Position numbers and translations under genes: made by a program. This document shows positions 32,101 to 40,899 of a stretch of DNA of 52,627 nt, piece after piece. This DNA comes from DASTSN01 sp035549175 (GTDB lineage Bacteria > Bacteroidota > Bacteroidia > Chitinophagales > Chitinophagaceae), in NCBI GenBank assembly GCA_035549175.1, contig DASZRL010000052.1, forward strand, positions 1-52,627, given 5' to 3'. Positions within the stretch are counted from its first letter, which is position 1. Each line of letters opens with the position of its first letter. Below the pieces are notes generated by a model. That model ran no database searches. It was given only the letters and a program-made list of their open reading frames with translations, and was not told where the DNA came from.

Positions 32101-32505
32101 ATGAAAAAAGCAATGAAAAACTACGCAATCCTGGCCGCTGCCCTGCTTGTAATCAGCCTTTCCAGTGCAGCTCCTGCCCTGGCAAACGGAGGGGATGAGA
32201 AGCCCGCTACCGAATTGAAATTCCTCGGCAGCGAAAAAAACCAGGTCCTGTTCCAACTCAAGCTGAATAATACCCTGGAGGATGAATACACGATCACCAT
32301 CACCGACGTGTATGGCAATATCCTGTACTCCAACGAGGTAAAGGGTGCCAACATCACCAAGAAATTCAGCCTGAACATGGAAGAGATCGGAGTGGATAAA
32401 CTCCTCTTCAAGGTCCGGTCCAGGAAAAGCAATCAGGCCGACATCTTCGAAGTGAACCGTAATGTGCGGTTCGTGGAAGAAGCCAATGTCAGCAAGATCA
32501 AGTAA
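32101..32505 (+). CDS. Small secreted beta-sandwich-like protein
   Basis: A 134-residue protein with a clear signal peptide (residues 1-28, ending APALA) and a mature part made of short beta strands (ELKFLGSEKNQVLFQLKLNN, EYTITITDVYGNILYSNEV, KKFSLNMEEIG, LLFKVRSRK). The VYGNILYS segment resembles the strand-turn-strand of type IX secretion C-terminal domains, but here it is central, so it is more likely a free-standing Ig-like fold. Function unknown. The ATG at 32101 is chosen for the signal peptide. The gene has its own promoter region and a strong terminator, which suggests high expression. Confidence 0.8.
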   Translation: MKKAMKNYAILAAALLVISLSSAAPALANGGDEKPATELKFLGSEKNQVLFQLKLNNTLEDEYTITITDVYGNILYSNEVKGANITKKFSLNMEEIGVDKLLFKVRSRKSNQADIFEVNRNVRFVEEANVSKIK

Positions 32506-32527
32506 CCGACCAGCCCGTTGAACCCTG

Positions 32528-32561
32528 AACGCACCGGCCAGTAGACCGGTGCGTTTTTTTT
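32528..32561 (+). terminator. Strong intrinsic terminator
   Basis: A 10-bp perfect stem (32528-32537 with 32546-32555), 8-base loop and an uninterrupted run of T, 22 bases after the stop of the small secreted protein gene. Confidence 0.92.
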
Positions 32562-32602
32562 ACCGATCTTCCTCGCCCACACCATTCGCATATAACCCGG
32601 GC

Positions 32603-32986
32603 TCAGGCCATGGAATGCAGGGCGATACGGTTTCCTTCCGTATCCACGAACATGGCCATGTAACCCACCTCCGGGTTGATCTGAGTCTTCGCCATCAGGA
32701 TCCTGCCTCCCATGGGTTCCACTTTTTCCAGGACCGAACTGAGATCCGGGTTGCCATTCAGGTACACCAGGACGCCATCCATGCCTGGCCGGTGGTATTC
32801 ACTCTGGCAAAGGGCTCCTGAAGCCTTTCCGCTCCCGGGTGCGTAGGGAAAAAAGGCCATCCTGACGCCCCCCATCTCACCTTCCTCCATGTGCATGCTG
32901 AAAATCACCTGGTAGAAATGGCGGGCCCTGGCCAGGTCACTGGCCGGGATTTCAAACCAGTTCAGGCTGTTGGTAGTCGTATCCAT
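32603..32986 (-). CDS. VOC family (glyoxalase-like) protein
   Basis: A 127-residue protein with one vicinal-oxygen-chelate domain: NWFEIPASDLARARHFYQVIFSM at the N-terminus, then GVRMAFFP, VYLNGN, and VGYMAMFVDTEGNRIALHS at the C-terminus, where a Glu-type metal ligand would lie (here the pattern DTEGNRIAL). Members include dioxygenases, isomerases and antibiotic-binding proteins; the reaction here cannot be assigned. It stands alone. Confidence 0.88.
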   Translation of the reverse strand: MDTTTNSLNWFEIPASDLARARHFYQVIFSMHMEEGEMGGVRMAFFPYAPGSGKASGALCQSEYHRPGMDGVLVYLNGNPDLSSVLEKVEPMGGRILMAKTQINPEVGYMAMFVDTEGNRIALHSMA

Positions 32987-33108
32987 AACATAAAATTTTC
33001 AGAAAGGTAGGCAGGATTCCGGCCGGCCGGCGGGCCGTGAGGGCATTTAACCTACATTTTATATGCGCCGGGAGGCCGGCCGGATTTCCCCGGACCGGAA
33101 ACTAGCTC

Positions 33109-33116
33109 TACTTTTA
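33109..33116 (+). promoter_or_regulatory. -7-like box TACTTTTA before DUF481-type gene
   Basis: TAnnTTTG variant with one mismatch that ends five bases before the ATG at 33122, predicting a leaderless or nearly leaderless transcript. Confidence 0.28.
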
Positions 33117-33121
33117 CCGGA

Positions 33122-33934
33122 ATGACTCGACCATACTGCCACATAAAACAGCTGGTAATCACATTCTTATTCGTAAAGCTTGGGGGGACCGCCTCCGCCC
33201 AGATCATCAATATCGACAAAACGGATACCACGGCCTATCAACACCATTCAGTCTGGAACGCGTCTTTCTCCGTCGGGCTGGAGGTCGACAAACAGAAAAC
33301 AACCCTGTTAGATGCAACCAATTACGCTGACCTGGCCCTCCAACACGCCCATGAACTATTCATATTTTCTGCCAGCAACCGCATTACCAGCAACGGCGAC
33401 AAAAGCTACCTGAATACCGGGTATGTCCACCTTCGCTGGCGCCATGATTACAAGGACCAGCTACACCCGGAATCCTACCTGCAGTACCAGTGGGATGAAA
33501 ACCGCGGCATGGTGCACCGGCTGGTGGGCGGGGCCAACCTGCGGTACAATTTCTGGCACCGTCGCCGCTGGGAACTCACCTTTGCCACCGGGCTGATGTA
33601 TGAAAATGAACGTTGGGACTACGCGGCCGTGGATTCAGCCAAAATCCCGGCCAACCCCAGCGACCGCACGACCAGCCTGCTGAAATCCAACAATTACCTC
33701 AAATGGGAAGGAAAACTCTCGGCTACCAGCGACATTTCCCTGATCCTGTATTACCAGGCCCGCTTTTCCGCCTTTTTCGAGCCGCGCGTCGCAGGCTCCT
33801 TTACGTATAACGTACATATCTCCCGCCATTTTTCCCTGGGTGTCAAATACAACTCCCTTTATGATGTCCGGCCGGTGGTACCCCTTCCCCGCTTTTACTA
33901 CAGCCTGTCCACCAATCTGACCTACAACCTGTAA
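33122..33934 (+). CDS. DUF481-type outer-membrane protein
   Basis: A 270-residue protein with a signal peptide (ending TASAQ near residue 28) and a pattern of alternating beta strands with aromatic ends (FSVGLEVDKQKTTLLDATNYADLAL, YVHLRWRHDYK, SYLQYQWDENRGMVHRLVGGANLRYNFW, FSLGVKYNSLYDVRP, YYSLSTNLTYNL). This is typical of DUF481, small outer-membrane barrels of unknown function. The final residue of the last strand is Leu. No substrate is suggested by the neighbours. Confidence 0.8.
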   Translation: MTRPYCHIKQLVITFLFVKLGGTASAQIINIDKTDTTAYQHHSVWNASFSVGLEVDKQKTTLLDATNYADLALQHAHELFIFSASNRITSNGDKSYLNTGYVHLRWRHDYKDQLHPESYLQYQWDENRGMVHRLVGGANLRYNFWHRRRWELTFATGLMYENERWDYAAVDSAKIPANPSDRTTSLLKSNNYLKWEGKLSATSDISLILYYQARFSAFFEPRVAGSFTYNVHISRHFSLGVKYNSLYDVRPVVPLPRFYYSLSTNLTYNL

Positions 33935-34083
33935 GCAACGCCGGCAGGCCGGGCGGCCGACAGCCCAGTTCCGGGATGAAACAATTCAGGCAGCGCTTAT
34001 GCCAGTTGATCCCGGTTGCCCGGCAAGAGGCGGTCCCGGCGGGCTACCTTCATGCCCTAGTAACATGTAAACCTTTTTCCAAC

Positions 34084-34680
34084 ATGAAAAAATTAACTTT
34101 ATTGACCCTGGGCCTATTCACCGGGGCGATGGCTGTCCTGACAGCCATACTGGCATCCTGCACGACCCCGACCCCCCAACCGGCACCGCAGGCAGAAATC
34201 AGCAAAGACAGCCTGGTAAAGCGGGGAGAATACCTGGTACAGGTTATGGGATGCGATGATTGTCACTCGCCCAAGCAAATGGGCCCGCAAGGCCCGGAAG
34301 TCATTGCCGACCGGCGTTTGTCCGGCTACCAGGCCGGGCGCCCGCTTCCCAAAACGGACCCCGCATCCATCCAGAACGGCTGGGTCATGTTCAACAGCGA
34401 CTTGACGGCCAGTTACGGGCCCTGGGGCGTATCATTCGCCGCCAACCTGACCCCGGATTCCACCGGCATCGGCGTCTGGACTGAAGAGCAGTTCAAAAAG
34501 GCCCTCCGCGAGGGAAAGTTCAAGGGGTTAGACAATAATCGTCCCCTGCTTCCGCCCATGCCCTGGGCCAACTTCCGGCACCTGACGGATGTGGATATCA
34601 AGGCTATTTACAGCTACCTGCACTCCATCCGGCCCGTCAAAAATGTGGTTCCGGCCTGGATACCCCCCGCCACCAAATGA
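34084..34680 (+). CDS. c-type cytochrome lipoprotein
   Basis: A 198-residue predicted lipoprotein (lipobox LASC near residue 23) with one haem-binding motif CDDCH (about residue 58) after the typical RGEYLVQVMGC lead-in. A possible axial Met lies in LPPMPWANFRHLTDVDIKAIYSYL, the usual cytochrome c C-terminal helix. It should transfer electrons in the periplasm, for example to an alcohol or sugar dehydrogenase or an oxidase, none of which is adjacent. The ATG at 34084 is chosen for the signal; the upstream frame is not protein-like. Confidence 0.9.
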   Translation: MKKLTLLTLGLFTGAMAVLTAILASCTTPTPQPAPQAEISKDSLVKRGEYLVQVMGCDDCHSPKQMGPQGPEVIADRRLSGYQAGRPLPKTDPASIQNGWVMFNSDLTASYGPWGVSFAANLTPDSTGIGVWTEEQFKKALREGKFKGLDNNRPLLPPMPWANFRHLTDVDIKAIYSYLHSIRPVKNVVPAWIPPATK

Positions 34681-34693
34681 CAGCGATACGAAG

Positions 34694-34731
34694 AAAAAGG
34701 GGAGATCAGCCGGACTGATCTCCCCTTTTTT
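34694..34731 (+). terminator. Strong intrinsic terminator of cytochrome gene
   Basis: A 16-bp perfect inverted repeat including the A/T flanks (34694-34709 with 34715-34730), 5-base loop and T-run. The symmetric A- and T-runs mean it could act in both directions. Confidence 0.92.
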
Positions 34732-34828
34732 GTTTGGCAACGCATGGCCAGGGACCCAAAGAAAGCAGGTTATTCCTCCAGGCACGTGCCGCTTCCCTTA
34801 GGTTTTACCAGCGTATCACGGAAACTTC

Positions 34829-35257
34829 CTAATCTTCTGCCCGAAGGAAATTCCCCTTCTCATCAAAAATGATGTCTTTGCGATGCACTTCCGCTTCATA
34901 GGTCACTTTTCCCGCTGCATCGGTAACTAAACCGGCTTCGGTTATCGTGGCTCCCTTGTAATTCGCTTTGACATAGGCAATGGCAGGAGCAGGTAATTGT
35001 TTTACCGGGATGGCCTTTACCAGTTCGAGAAACTCGCCTGATGGCGAAAACATAGCTGAATTGTCTTCTCCTGACTTTCCGCCCCAGTTCGCTTCGAAAT
35101 TACCTTTTTCCTTTTCCCAATTAATTCCCTTGGCGGCAGGAAATTTTTGAGCCAGCGCCGATTTGACCACCGCCGGCACCTGGATGGATTTCTGCGCACA
35201 CGCCTGTATGGTTATAAACAACCCCATGATCAGGCTCAGTACTGTCATTCTTTTCAT
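34829..35257 (-). CDS. PepSY-like periplasmic protein
   Basis: A 142-residue exported protein (signal ending IQACAQ; the ACAQ might also act as a lipobox). The mature part has two PepSY-like units: VPAVVKSALAQKFPAAKGINWEKEKGNFEANW and APAIAYVKANYKGATITEAGLVTDAAGKVTYEAEV, each a helix followed by strands ending in an aromatic or acidic residue. Such proteins are periplasmic and may bind metal or inhibit peptidases. It is divergent from the large outer-membrane beta-barrel gene, and both have lower GC than the rest of the window. Confidence 0.85.
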   Translation of the reverse strand: MKRMTVLSLIMGLFITIQACAQKSIQVPAVVKSALAQKFPAAKGINWEKEKGNFEANWGGKSGEDNSAMFSPSGEFLELVKAIPVKQLPAPAIAYVKANYKGATITEAGLVTDAAGKVTYEAEVHRKDIIFDEKGNFLRAED

Positions 35258-35417
35258 ATTGCAATGTTTTTATTAGCACGGAAGGTAGAATCGGATTCTG
35301 AAGTAATTCTGAACCACAAAAGGGCATCCAGGAATCCGGCCGATGGTCTGCTAACAAGTCACATATCGGCAAGAAGGCAGCTACCGTAAACTTCAGATTT
35401 TAGTCAGAATCCGGTAA

Positions 35418-35425
35418 TAGATTTG
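35418..35425 (+). promoter_or_regulatory. -7 box TAGATTTG
   Basis: Exact TAnnTTTG match 22 bases before the TTG start of the outer-membrane beta-barrel gene. Confidence 0.45.
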
Positions 35426-35447
35426 TACCCCATAAATTATATCAACG

Positions 35448-37928
35448 TTGAAAAAGATTCTGCTTCTGGGATGGATGATTTTTTTCGGATTAACCCTTTT
35501 TGGCCAGTCTGGCAACCCGGGAAAGGCAATAATATCCGGACGGGTTACTGATTCGGTGTCTGGATCACCACTGGATTATGCAACCATTACCATTTATTCC
35601 CCGGATGGTAAAAAGCCGATAAACGGCGCTGCTACCGGCCAGGCCGGCGATTTCACCATCACTGGGCTTCCAGAAGGGACCTTTCGCCTTCTGGTAGAGT
35701 GTATTGGATATCGGCCGCTAACCATTCCCGGGATCCGGGTCGACCGCAAACATATGGAAATCCACCTGGGTGAGATCAGGCTGACCGCCAAGCAACAGGT
35801 CCTGCAGAATGTCACTGTGGTGGCCCAGGGGAAACTCGTAGAAAACCGCATTGACAAAATGGTCTACAATGCTGAAAAGGATCTCACGGCGCAATCCGGG
35901 GTAGCCACCGATGTCCTGCGAAAAGTACCTATGGTATCCGTGGATGTGGATGGCAATGTGGAACTTGCGGGCACGTCCGGTATCCGTTTTCTTATCAATG
36001 GCAAACCCTCCTCCTTGTTCGGCAGCAATATCGCCGATGTGCTTCAGGCCATACCGGCGAATCAGATTCAGCGGATCGAGGTCATAACGAATCCCGGAGC
36101 CCGATATGACGCACAAGGCCTGGGAGGGATTATTAATATCGTCTTGAAAAAGAATAACGCTCAGGGTCTGAATGGAAATCTTTCTCTCGCGGGCGGCACC
36201 AGGATGAATAACGGATCCTTCAACCTGAATGCGCGAAAGGGCAAGCTGGGGTTGAATGCCTATATAAGCGGTAACCTCAGGCCGGTGGCCACGACTCCCT
36301 ACAGTTCGGACCGCCTGTCCCTGGACACCCTGGATAAATCTTCTGCCGATTTCTACCAGGACGGTCAGAGCCGGGTTCGCAGACAAAGTGTACAAACCGG
36401 ATTGGGTTTTGACTGGACGTACCGGGAAAGAAATAATTTTTCCGGTTCCGTATCCTACAATCAGTTCGGCTTTTCGGGTAGTGGCCTACTTAACCAAAGT
36501 CAATCCTCCTTCTCGCAAACCGGCGCCCTGCTTTCCCAGATTTTATCCCGGAGTGCGACAGACAACCACTTCCGGTCCAATAATGTCGATGCCAGCCTCA
36601 ATTACAAAAGGACGTTCCGGAAAGAGGATGAGGAACTTGAAATTTCCCTGACCACCAGTTCCGACAGGAGGACCTCCTCCAATGAAAACTCCCAATGGCT
36701 GGAACCGAAGGATTCCCTCTTCTACGGCATCAGCAACCGCAATCCCGGCACAGAAAGGGAGACTGATCTTGAAATTAATTATACGTATCCGTTTACCAAA
36801 AAAGTGGTCCTCGGTACCGGAGGAAAACTGGTTCTGCTGGACATCAACAGTAACGCGGATGTACTCAGCCTGGATCCTGCGTCAAAGGAGCTCACCTTCA
36901 ATCCCACGCTGTCAAACTTCCTGAATTACCACCAGCGTGTTTACGCAGTGTACGCCGAACTGGGATTCCCGGTAGGTCATTGGTTCGATGCCAAAATCGG
37001 ATCGCGCCTGGAACATACCGATATCCATTCCTTTTATTCCAACGCGCAGGCGCAGGTCCCTACACCGGGCTATAATACCCTGGTGCCATCCGTATTCCTC
37101 TCCAGGAAAGTTGGCGACAAGCAACATCTGCGTTTAAGTTATTCCCGAAGGATTGAGCGACCCGATTACGGAGATTTGAATCCCTTCATTAATACGGCTG
37201 ACCCAAAGAATATCAGCGCCGGAAATCCATATTTAAAGCCGGAAATCGGCAATCGCTATGAACTGGGGTACCAGGTGGACCTCAGCAGTAAGACGTCCCT
37301 GATCGCCACACTTTTTTACCGGGCAAACAATCATGATATTCAGCCCTATATCGTGTATTATCCCACGCTCCAGGTAGGCGATTCCACGTATACGAATGTT
37401 TCGGTGAGCACACGGGAAAATGTCGGCCTGGAAAAGAATGTCGGCGTAAGTTTGTTCGGGGAAGCCCATCTGACTTCGCAGCTTAGTGTCCGAAGTAATT
37501 TATTTTTCTTCCACCGGCATATCACGAATGCGCTGGATCCCGGCTATGACGCCCACAGTTTCAACTACCGGATCAACCTGAATGCTGATTACCAATTCAA
37601 TAAGACTCTGGCAGGAGAATTCTTCGGCAACTTCAATTCCCCACGCAATGAGGTACAGGGAAAGTATCCATCCTTTATGTATTACAGTTTTGCGCTCCGC
37701 AAGCAATTCTGGAATAGAAAGGGAAGTCTGGCACTCACCACGACCAATCCTTTCGGAGAGTACGTTCGCCAGCGGACCTCTGTATTCGGTCCGAATTTTT
37801 CCCTAACCAGCCTGAGAAGGATCCCCTTCCGTTCATTCGGCCTGAATTTTACCTGGAAGTTTGGAAAACTGGAATTCAAAAAGGACAAGCAGGATGACGG
37901 TAATTTGCCCAACCTGCCGGCGGACTAG
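35448..37928 (+). CDS. Outer-membrane beta-barrel receptor-like protein
   Basis: An 826-residue protein with a signal peptide (ending LFGQ), a carboxypeptidase-like regulatory domain (about 25-110), a plug-like domain (about 125-225: VLRKVPMVSVDVDGNVELAGTSG, QRIEVITNPGARYDAQGLGGIINIVLKK) and a long barrel. It matches the outer membrane beta-barrel family seen in Bacteroidota, which resembles TonB-dependent receptors. The start must be TTG at 35448: it begins the signal peptide and no ATG precedes it. The base composition is visibly AT-richer than neighbouring genes, which could reflect transfer. Ligand unknown. Confidence 0.9.
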   Translation: MKKILLLGWMIFFGLTLFGQSGNPGKAIISGRVTDSVSGSPLDYATITIYSPDGKKPINGAATGQAGDFTITGLPEGTFRLLVECIGYRPLTIPGIRVDRKHMEIHLGEIRLTAKQQVLQNVTVVAQGKLVENRIDKMVYNAEKDLTAQSGVATDVLRKVPMVSVDVDGNVELAGTSGIRFLINGKPSSLFGSNIADVLQAIPANQIQRIEVITNPGARYDAQGLGGIINIVLKKNNAQGLNGNLSLAGGTRMNNGSFNLNARKGKLGLNAYISGNLRPVATTPYSSDRLSLDTLDKSSADFYQDGQSRVRRQSVQTGLGFDWTYRERNNFSGSVSYNQFGFSGSGLLNQSQSSFSQTGALLSQILSRSATDNHFRSNNVDASLNYKRTFRKEDEELEISLTTSSDRRTSSNENSQWLEPKDSLFYGISNRNPGTERETDLEINYTYPFTKKVVLGTGGKLVLLDINSNADVLSLDPASKELTFNPTLSNFLNYHQRVYAVYAELGFPVGHWFDAKIGSRLEHTDIHSFYSNAQAQVPTPGYNTLVPSVFLSRKVGDKQHLRLSYSRRIERPDYGDLNPFINTADPKNISAGNPYLKPEIGNRYELGYQVDLSSKTSLIATLFYRANNHDIQPYIVYYPTLQVGDSTYTNVSVSTRENVGLEKNVGVSLFGEAHLTSQLSVRSNLFFFHRHITNALDPGYDAHSFNYRINLNADYQFNKTLAGEFFGNFNSPRNEVQGKYPSFMYYSFALRKQFWNRKGSLALTTTNPFGEYVRQRTSVFGPNFSLTSLRRIPFRSFGLNFTWKFGKLEFKKDKQDDGNLPNLPAD

Positions 37929-38028
37929 CCGGGGTGGTCCGGGTACGACCTGCCCTAGGATCATCACGGGTAAATAATTGGCATGTGTCGGTGACCCGGA
38001 CGGGCCAACACAGGGTCCGGTGACCGGA

Positions 38029-38310
38029 TCAGCCTGGCAGTTCCGGGGAAGGGGCACCCTGCCCGATCAGGCTATCCGGCTCCTGCATCCGGGCAAAGCC
38101 GGCAGGTGTCATACGGATGATCAGGGTATCCTGCTGTTCGGTACTTACCAGCCCCTGGAGTTCAAGTTGGCGGAGTTCTTCATGTATGACGGACCAGTCC
38201 TGCAGCCGGCGCAGGATCAGTTCCCGGGGCCGGCAGGCATAATTCTCCGGCTGGGGATCATGTTTGACAATGTCGAATAAGGTGTGAAGCAGGCTTTGGT
38301 GATCTTGCAT
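38029..38310 (-). CDS. Small hypothetical protein, possibly winged-helix
   Basis: A 93-residue soluble protein. The order helix - helix - helix - two strands (LLHTLFDIVKHD, PRELILRRL, VIHEELRQLELQGLVSTEQQDTLIIRMTPAGFARM) resembles a winged-helix fold, with LELQGLV as the recognition-helix end and DTLIIRMTPAGF as the wing. This is inference; no family is recognised. It stands alone and is divergent from the next two small genes. Confidence 0.62.
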   Translation of the reverse strand: MQDHQSLLHTLFDIVKHDPQPENYACRPRELILRRLQDWSVIHEELRQLELQGLVSTEQQDTLIIRMTPAGFARMQEPDSLIGQGAPSPELPG

Positions 38311-38680
38311 TGTTTAAAAATATCAGAAAAAAACGGTTTGCCGGATATAATTTTATTAACAAGTGTAGAATTTAACAGGCCCTTGCGGAAAGCCGGGACC
38401 TGCTGACAACGGGTTGATTATCCGTGTTCTTACCGGAGTACTGTTCCTAAGGGTATTTCAAAACTCCCGCTGGCTGAATGATTTTTTTTCCCTATCTTTA
38501 AAAGAAAGGAAACGGATACGGCTTTTGTAAGCGAATAGATTAGATTCTCGATCCGCTAGTTTTTCTTTTACATCGGCAACTTCCGCCCCCGTCCGGATCC
38601 TGACCTTCCATCCTCTGACTGCCACCGGCCCGGTGAACCCGGATCCGTAGACCTGTTCGCTGACCATGAAAGAACGCATT
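38311..38680 (+). other. Gene-free stretch with promoter-like box
   Basis: About 370 bases between divergent small genes. The left half is AT-rich and includes a TATCTTTA box (38493-38500) that could drive the gene at 38681 with a leader of about 175 bases. I see no further gene or strong hairpin. Confidence 0.4.
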
Positions 38681-38932
38681 ATGACTACAGAAAGAATAGA
38701 AGATTTCCTGACAACCCGGCAACGCGCGGAAAAACCGGTGCGGATTTTTATACGGGGACGAAATCCCGTCGAGGGATTATTCGTCCGGGCCCGGGATTAT
38801 GACGAGCTGAAGGCAAAAAACTTCTGGCGTGTCGTCCAGCTGTCCCATCTCAAGGACTGGCAAAAAACCCAGGACCTCGGCCTGACCCGGGTGTTCAGCG
38901 GACTTTCCTTTACCAGGCTGTCTGATAAATGA
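38681..38932 (+). CDS. Small conserved-type hypothetical protein
   Basis: An 83-residue basic soluble protein. The central part (RIFIRGRNPVEGLFVRARDYDELKAKNFWRVVQ) looks like a short Sm- or SH3-like barrel: two strands, a turn and a helix. No domain is firmly recognised. The ATG at 38681 is preferred to 38666 because it begins at TTERIEDFL without extra basic residues. Its stop overlaps the start region of the next small protein, so the two are probably expressed together. Confidence 0.6.
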   Translation: MTTERIEDFLTTRQRAEKPVRIFIRGRNPVEGLFVRARDYDELKAKNFWRVVQLSHLKDWQKTQDLGLTRVFSGLSFTRLSDK

Positions 38933-38979
38933 AAGGGCTTACGGTTCCAACCACATTATGCAACATAAAATATCGTATC

Positions 38980-39360
38980 ATGCAATTCGGTCACGTCTGG
39001 AAAAAGTATCTTCCCGTCATCTCGATCCTGATCAAGCGCTCTGTCCATGGAGAACAGGTATTATCCATGAACCACACTGATTTTGAACGTGCGGCCGGCG
39101 GCAAGAAAGCCAAATTCAATTTCAGCACGCTTCGGCTCAACAAAGGCCGGCTTGACACCCTCGCCAAGCATTCCCCGGTAGCCAGGGAGCTGGCCCAGGT
39201 CCTTCAGGAAGAAGAACCTACCCGGGTGCTTGTCCGGAACCACAACCTGGAATTTGCGATGAACGGCAACTTCCAGCTGACCATTCGCAACACCACACCT
39301 CCCTCCCAGGAAAGCCCGGTCGCCGAGGTAAATGAGCCGGTTCAGGCGGGAACGGCCTAA
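38980..39360 (+). CDS. Hypothetical protein of 126 residues
   Basis: A soluble basic protein starting MQFGHVWKKYLPVISILIKRS, then a mixed region FERAAGGKKAKFNFSTLRLNKGRLDTLAKHSPVARELAQVLQEE, and an acidic, Pro-rich tail. I do not recognise a family. The in-frame start at 38929 overlaps the previous gene, but the ATG at 38980 gives the more protein-like N-terminus. It follows the 83-residue protein closely, which suggests joint function. A large hairpin lies about 60 bases downstream. Confidence 0.6.
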   Translation: MQFGHVWKKYLPVISILIKRSVHGEQVLSMNHTDFERAAGGKKAKFNFSTLRLNKGRLDTLAKHSPVARELAQVLQEEEPTRVLVRNHNLEFAMNGNFQLTIRNTTPPSQESPVAEVNEPVQAGTA

Positions 39361-39422
39361 CGGCCTGGCGAACCCGGTAACGGCTGCCGGTCTGCATAGA
39401 TGTCAGCGTATTCAGATACTAA

Positions 39423-39470
39423 AATTGCCTGGTAAGACCGCGGCACCTGCCGCGCTGCTACCAGGCAATT
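39423..39470. terminator. Two-tier hairpin between convergent genes
   Basis: A 12-bp perfect outer stem (39423-39434 with 39459-39470), a 4+4 internal loop and a 6-bp GC inner stem (39439-39444 with 39449-39454) capped by ACCT. It lies between convergent genes and has A-rich and T-poor flanks, so it probably acts as a two-way terminator or RNA 3'-end stabiliser. Confidence 0.6.
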
Positions 39471-39509
39471 AGGTTATAGGGACTCTCCTCCCGGACCCGG
39501 GTCCGGAAA

Positions 39510-40757
39510 TCAGGCCCTTTGGGAAAACGTGCGACCGTACCGTTTACCCATTCCGGGGCTGCGTCGTCCTCCCGATGCCGGCGAGGAAGAAACCGGTTTG
39601 GCAGCGGCCGGCATACTGTGCATGCCGGGCACATCAAACGGATGTCCCTGGACGACCGGGATCGTTTTTTTGATCAGTTTCTGGATATCGCTCAGGAAGA
39701 TTTTTTCTGACCAGTCACAGAAGGAGATCGCTGTACCGCTGGCCCCGGCCCGCCCCGTACGTCCGATCCGGTGCACGTAGGTTTCAGGCACGTTGGGCAG
39801 CTCATAATTGATGACCAGAGCCAGCTCGTCAATATCGATACCCCGGGCAGCAATATCCGTTGCCACCAGAATTCGGGTCTTTTTACTTTTGAAATTGGTC
39901 AGTGCCCGCTGCCTGGCATGCTGGGCCTTGTTCCCATGAATCGCTTCGGCCGGTATGCCCGCCTTGTTCAGGTTTTTGGCCAGCCTGTCAGCCGCATATT
40001 TCATCTGGGTGAAGATCAGCACGGTTTCGGCCGGATGCTTCCGCAACAGATCCACCAGGAGGGACAGTTTATGTTGCTTTTCCACGTAGTAGACGGACTG
40101 TTCGATCAGGTCAACCGTCGAGGACGGCGGGGTCACTTCCACCTTGACCGGATCATGCAGCAGGATATTGGCAAGCTGACGGATTTCCCCCGGCATGGTA
40201 GCGGAGAAAAACAGGGTCTGTTTTTGCTGCGGCAACCAGGCAATAATGCGGCGTACATCCTGCACAAAGCCCATATCCAGCATCCGGTCCGCTTCATCCA
40301 GTACAAAAAATTGTATCCCGGAGAGGGAGATATGGCGCTGGCGCACCAGGTCAATCAGCCGCCCGGGCGTAGCTACCAGGATATCCACGCCGCGCCGGAT
40401 AGCCTGGACCTGCGCCTGCTGGGAAACACCCCCGAAAATCACAGTATGCCGCAGAGGAAGGTAACGGCCATAGGCCTGGATGCTTTCCCCTATCTGTATG
40501 GCCAGCTCGCGGGTAGGCGTAAGGACCAGGGTCCGGATAGGGGTGGGTCCCTGGGTCTTTTCGGCCTGCATCAGCTGCAGGATGGGAATGGTAAAAGCGG
40601 CTGTCTTGCCGGTGCCTGTCTGGGCGCAACCCAGCAGGTCTTTACGCTGCAGAATAGATGGAATCGATTTTTCCTGGATCGGGGTAGGTTGCGTATATCC
40701 CTCGTCCTGCAAAGCTTTCAGAATCGGCTCAATGAGCTGTAAATCGTTAAAAGACAC
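39510..40757 (-). CDS. DEAD-box RNA helicase, RhlE-type
   Basis: A 415-residue ATP-dependent RNA helicase. All core motifs are present: the Q motif near PTPIQ, AQTGTGKT (Walker A), PTRELA, VLDEADRMLDMGF (DEAD), FFSATMP, and in the second RecA domain VATDIAARGIDID and HRIGRTGRAG. A short basic tail (GRRSPGMGKRYGR) follows, as in RhlE. These helicases remodel rRNA and mRNA, often in the cold. The start is GTG at 40757, giving the usual SFNDLQLIEPIL N-terminus; the upstream in-frame ATG at 40799 would add a hydrophobic leader peptide that homologues would not be expected to have. Confidence 0.94.
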   Translation of the reverse strand: MSFNDLQLIEPILKALQDEGYTQPTPIQEKSIPSILQRKDLLGCAQTGTGKTAAFTIPILQLMQAEKTQGPTPIRTLVLTPTRELAIQIGESIQAYGRYLPLRHTVIFGGVSQQAQVQAIRRGVDILVATPGRLIDLVRQRHISLSGIQFFVLDEADRMLDMGFVQDVRRIIAWLPQQKQTLFFSATMPGEIRQLANILLHDPVKVEVTPPSSTVDLIEQSVYYVEKQHKLSLLVDLLRKHPAETVLIFTQMKYAADRLAKNLNKAGIPAEAIHGNKAQHARQRALTNFKSKKTRILVATDIAARGIDIDELALVINYELPNVPETYVHRIGRTGRAGASGTAISFCDWSEKIFLSDIQKLIKKTIPVVQGHPFDVPGMHSMPAAAKPVSSSPASGGRRSPGMGKRYGRTFSQRA

Positions 40758-40899
40758 AATAAAAATTATAAGATTAATAATAATTGGTAAGGCTATCAAT
40801 CCAACTTGATACTTTACCCGCCTTACGTTAAGCGATCACAACACGATCGGAGAAGTAATTATCTACACCAAAAGGTAGCGTGCAAAACACTAAGAGATG

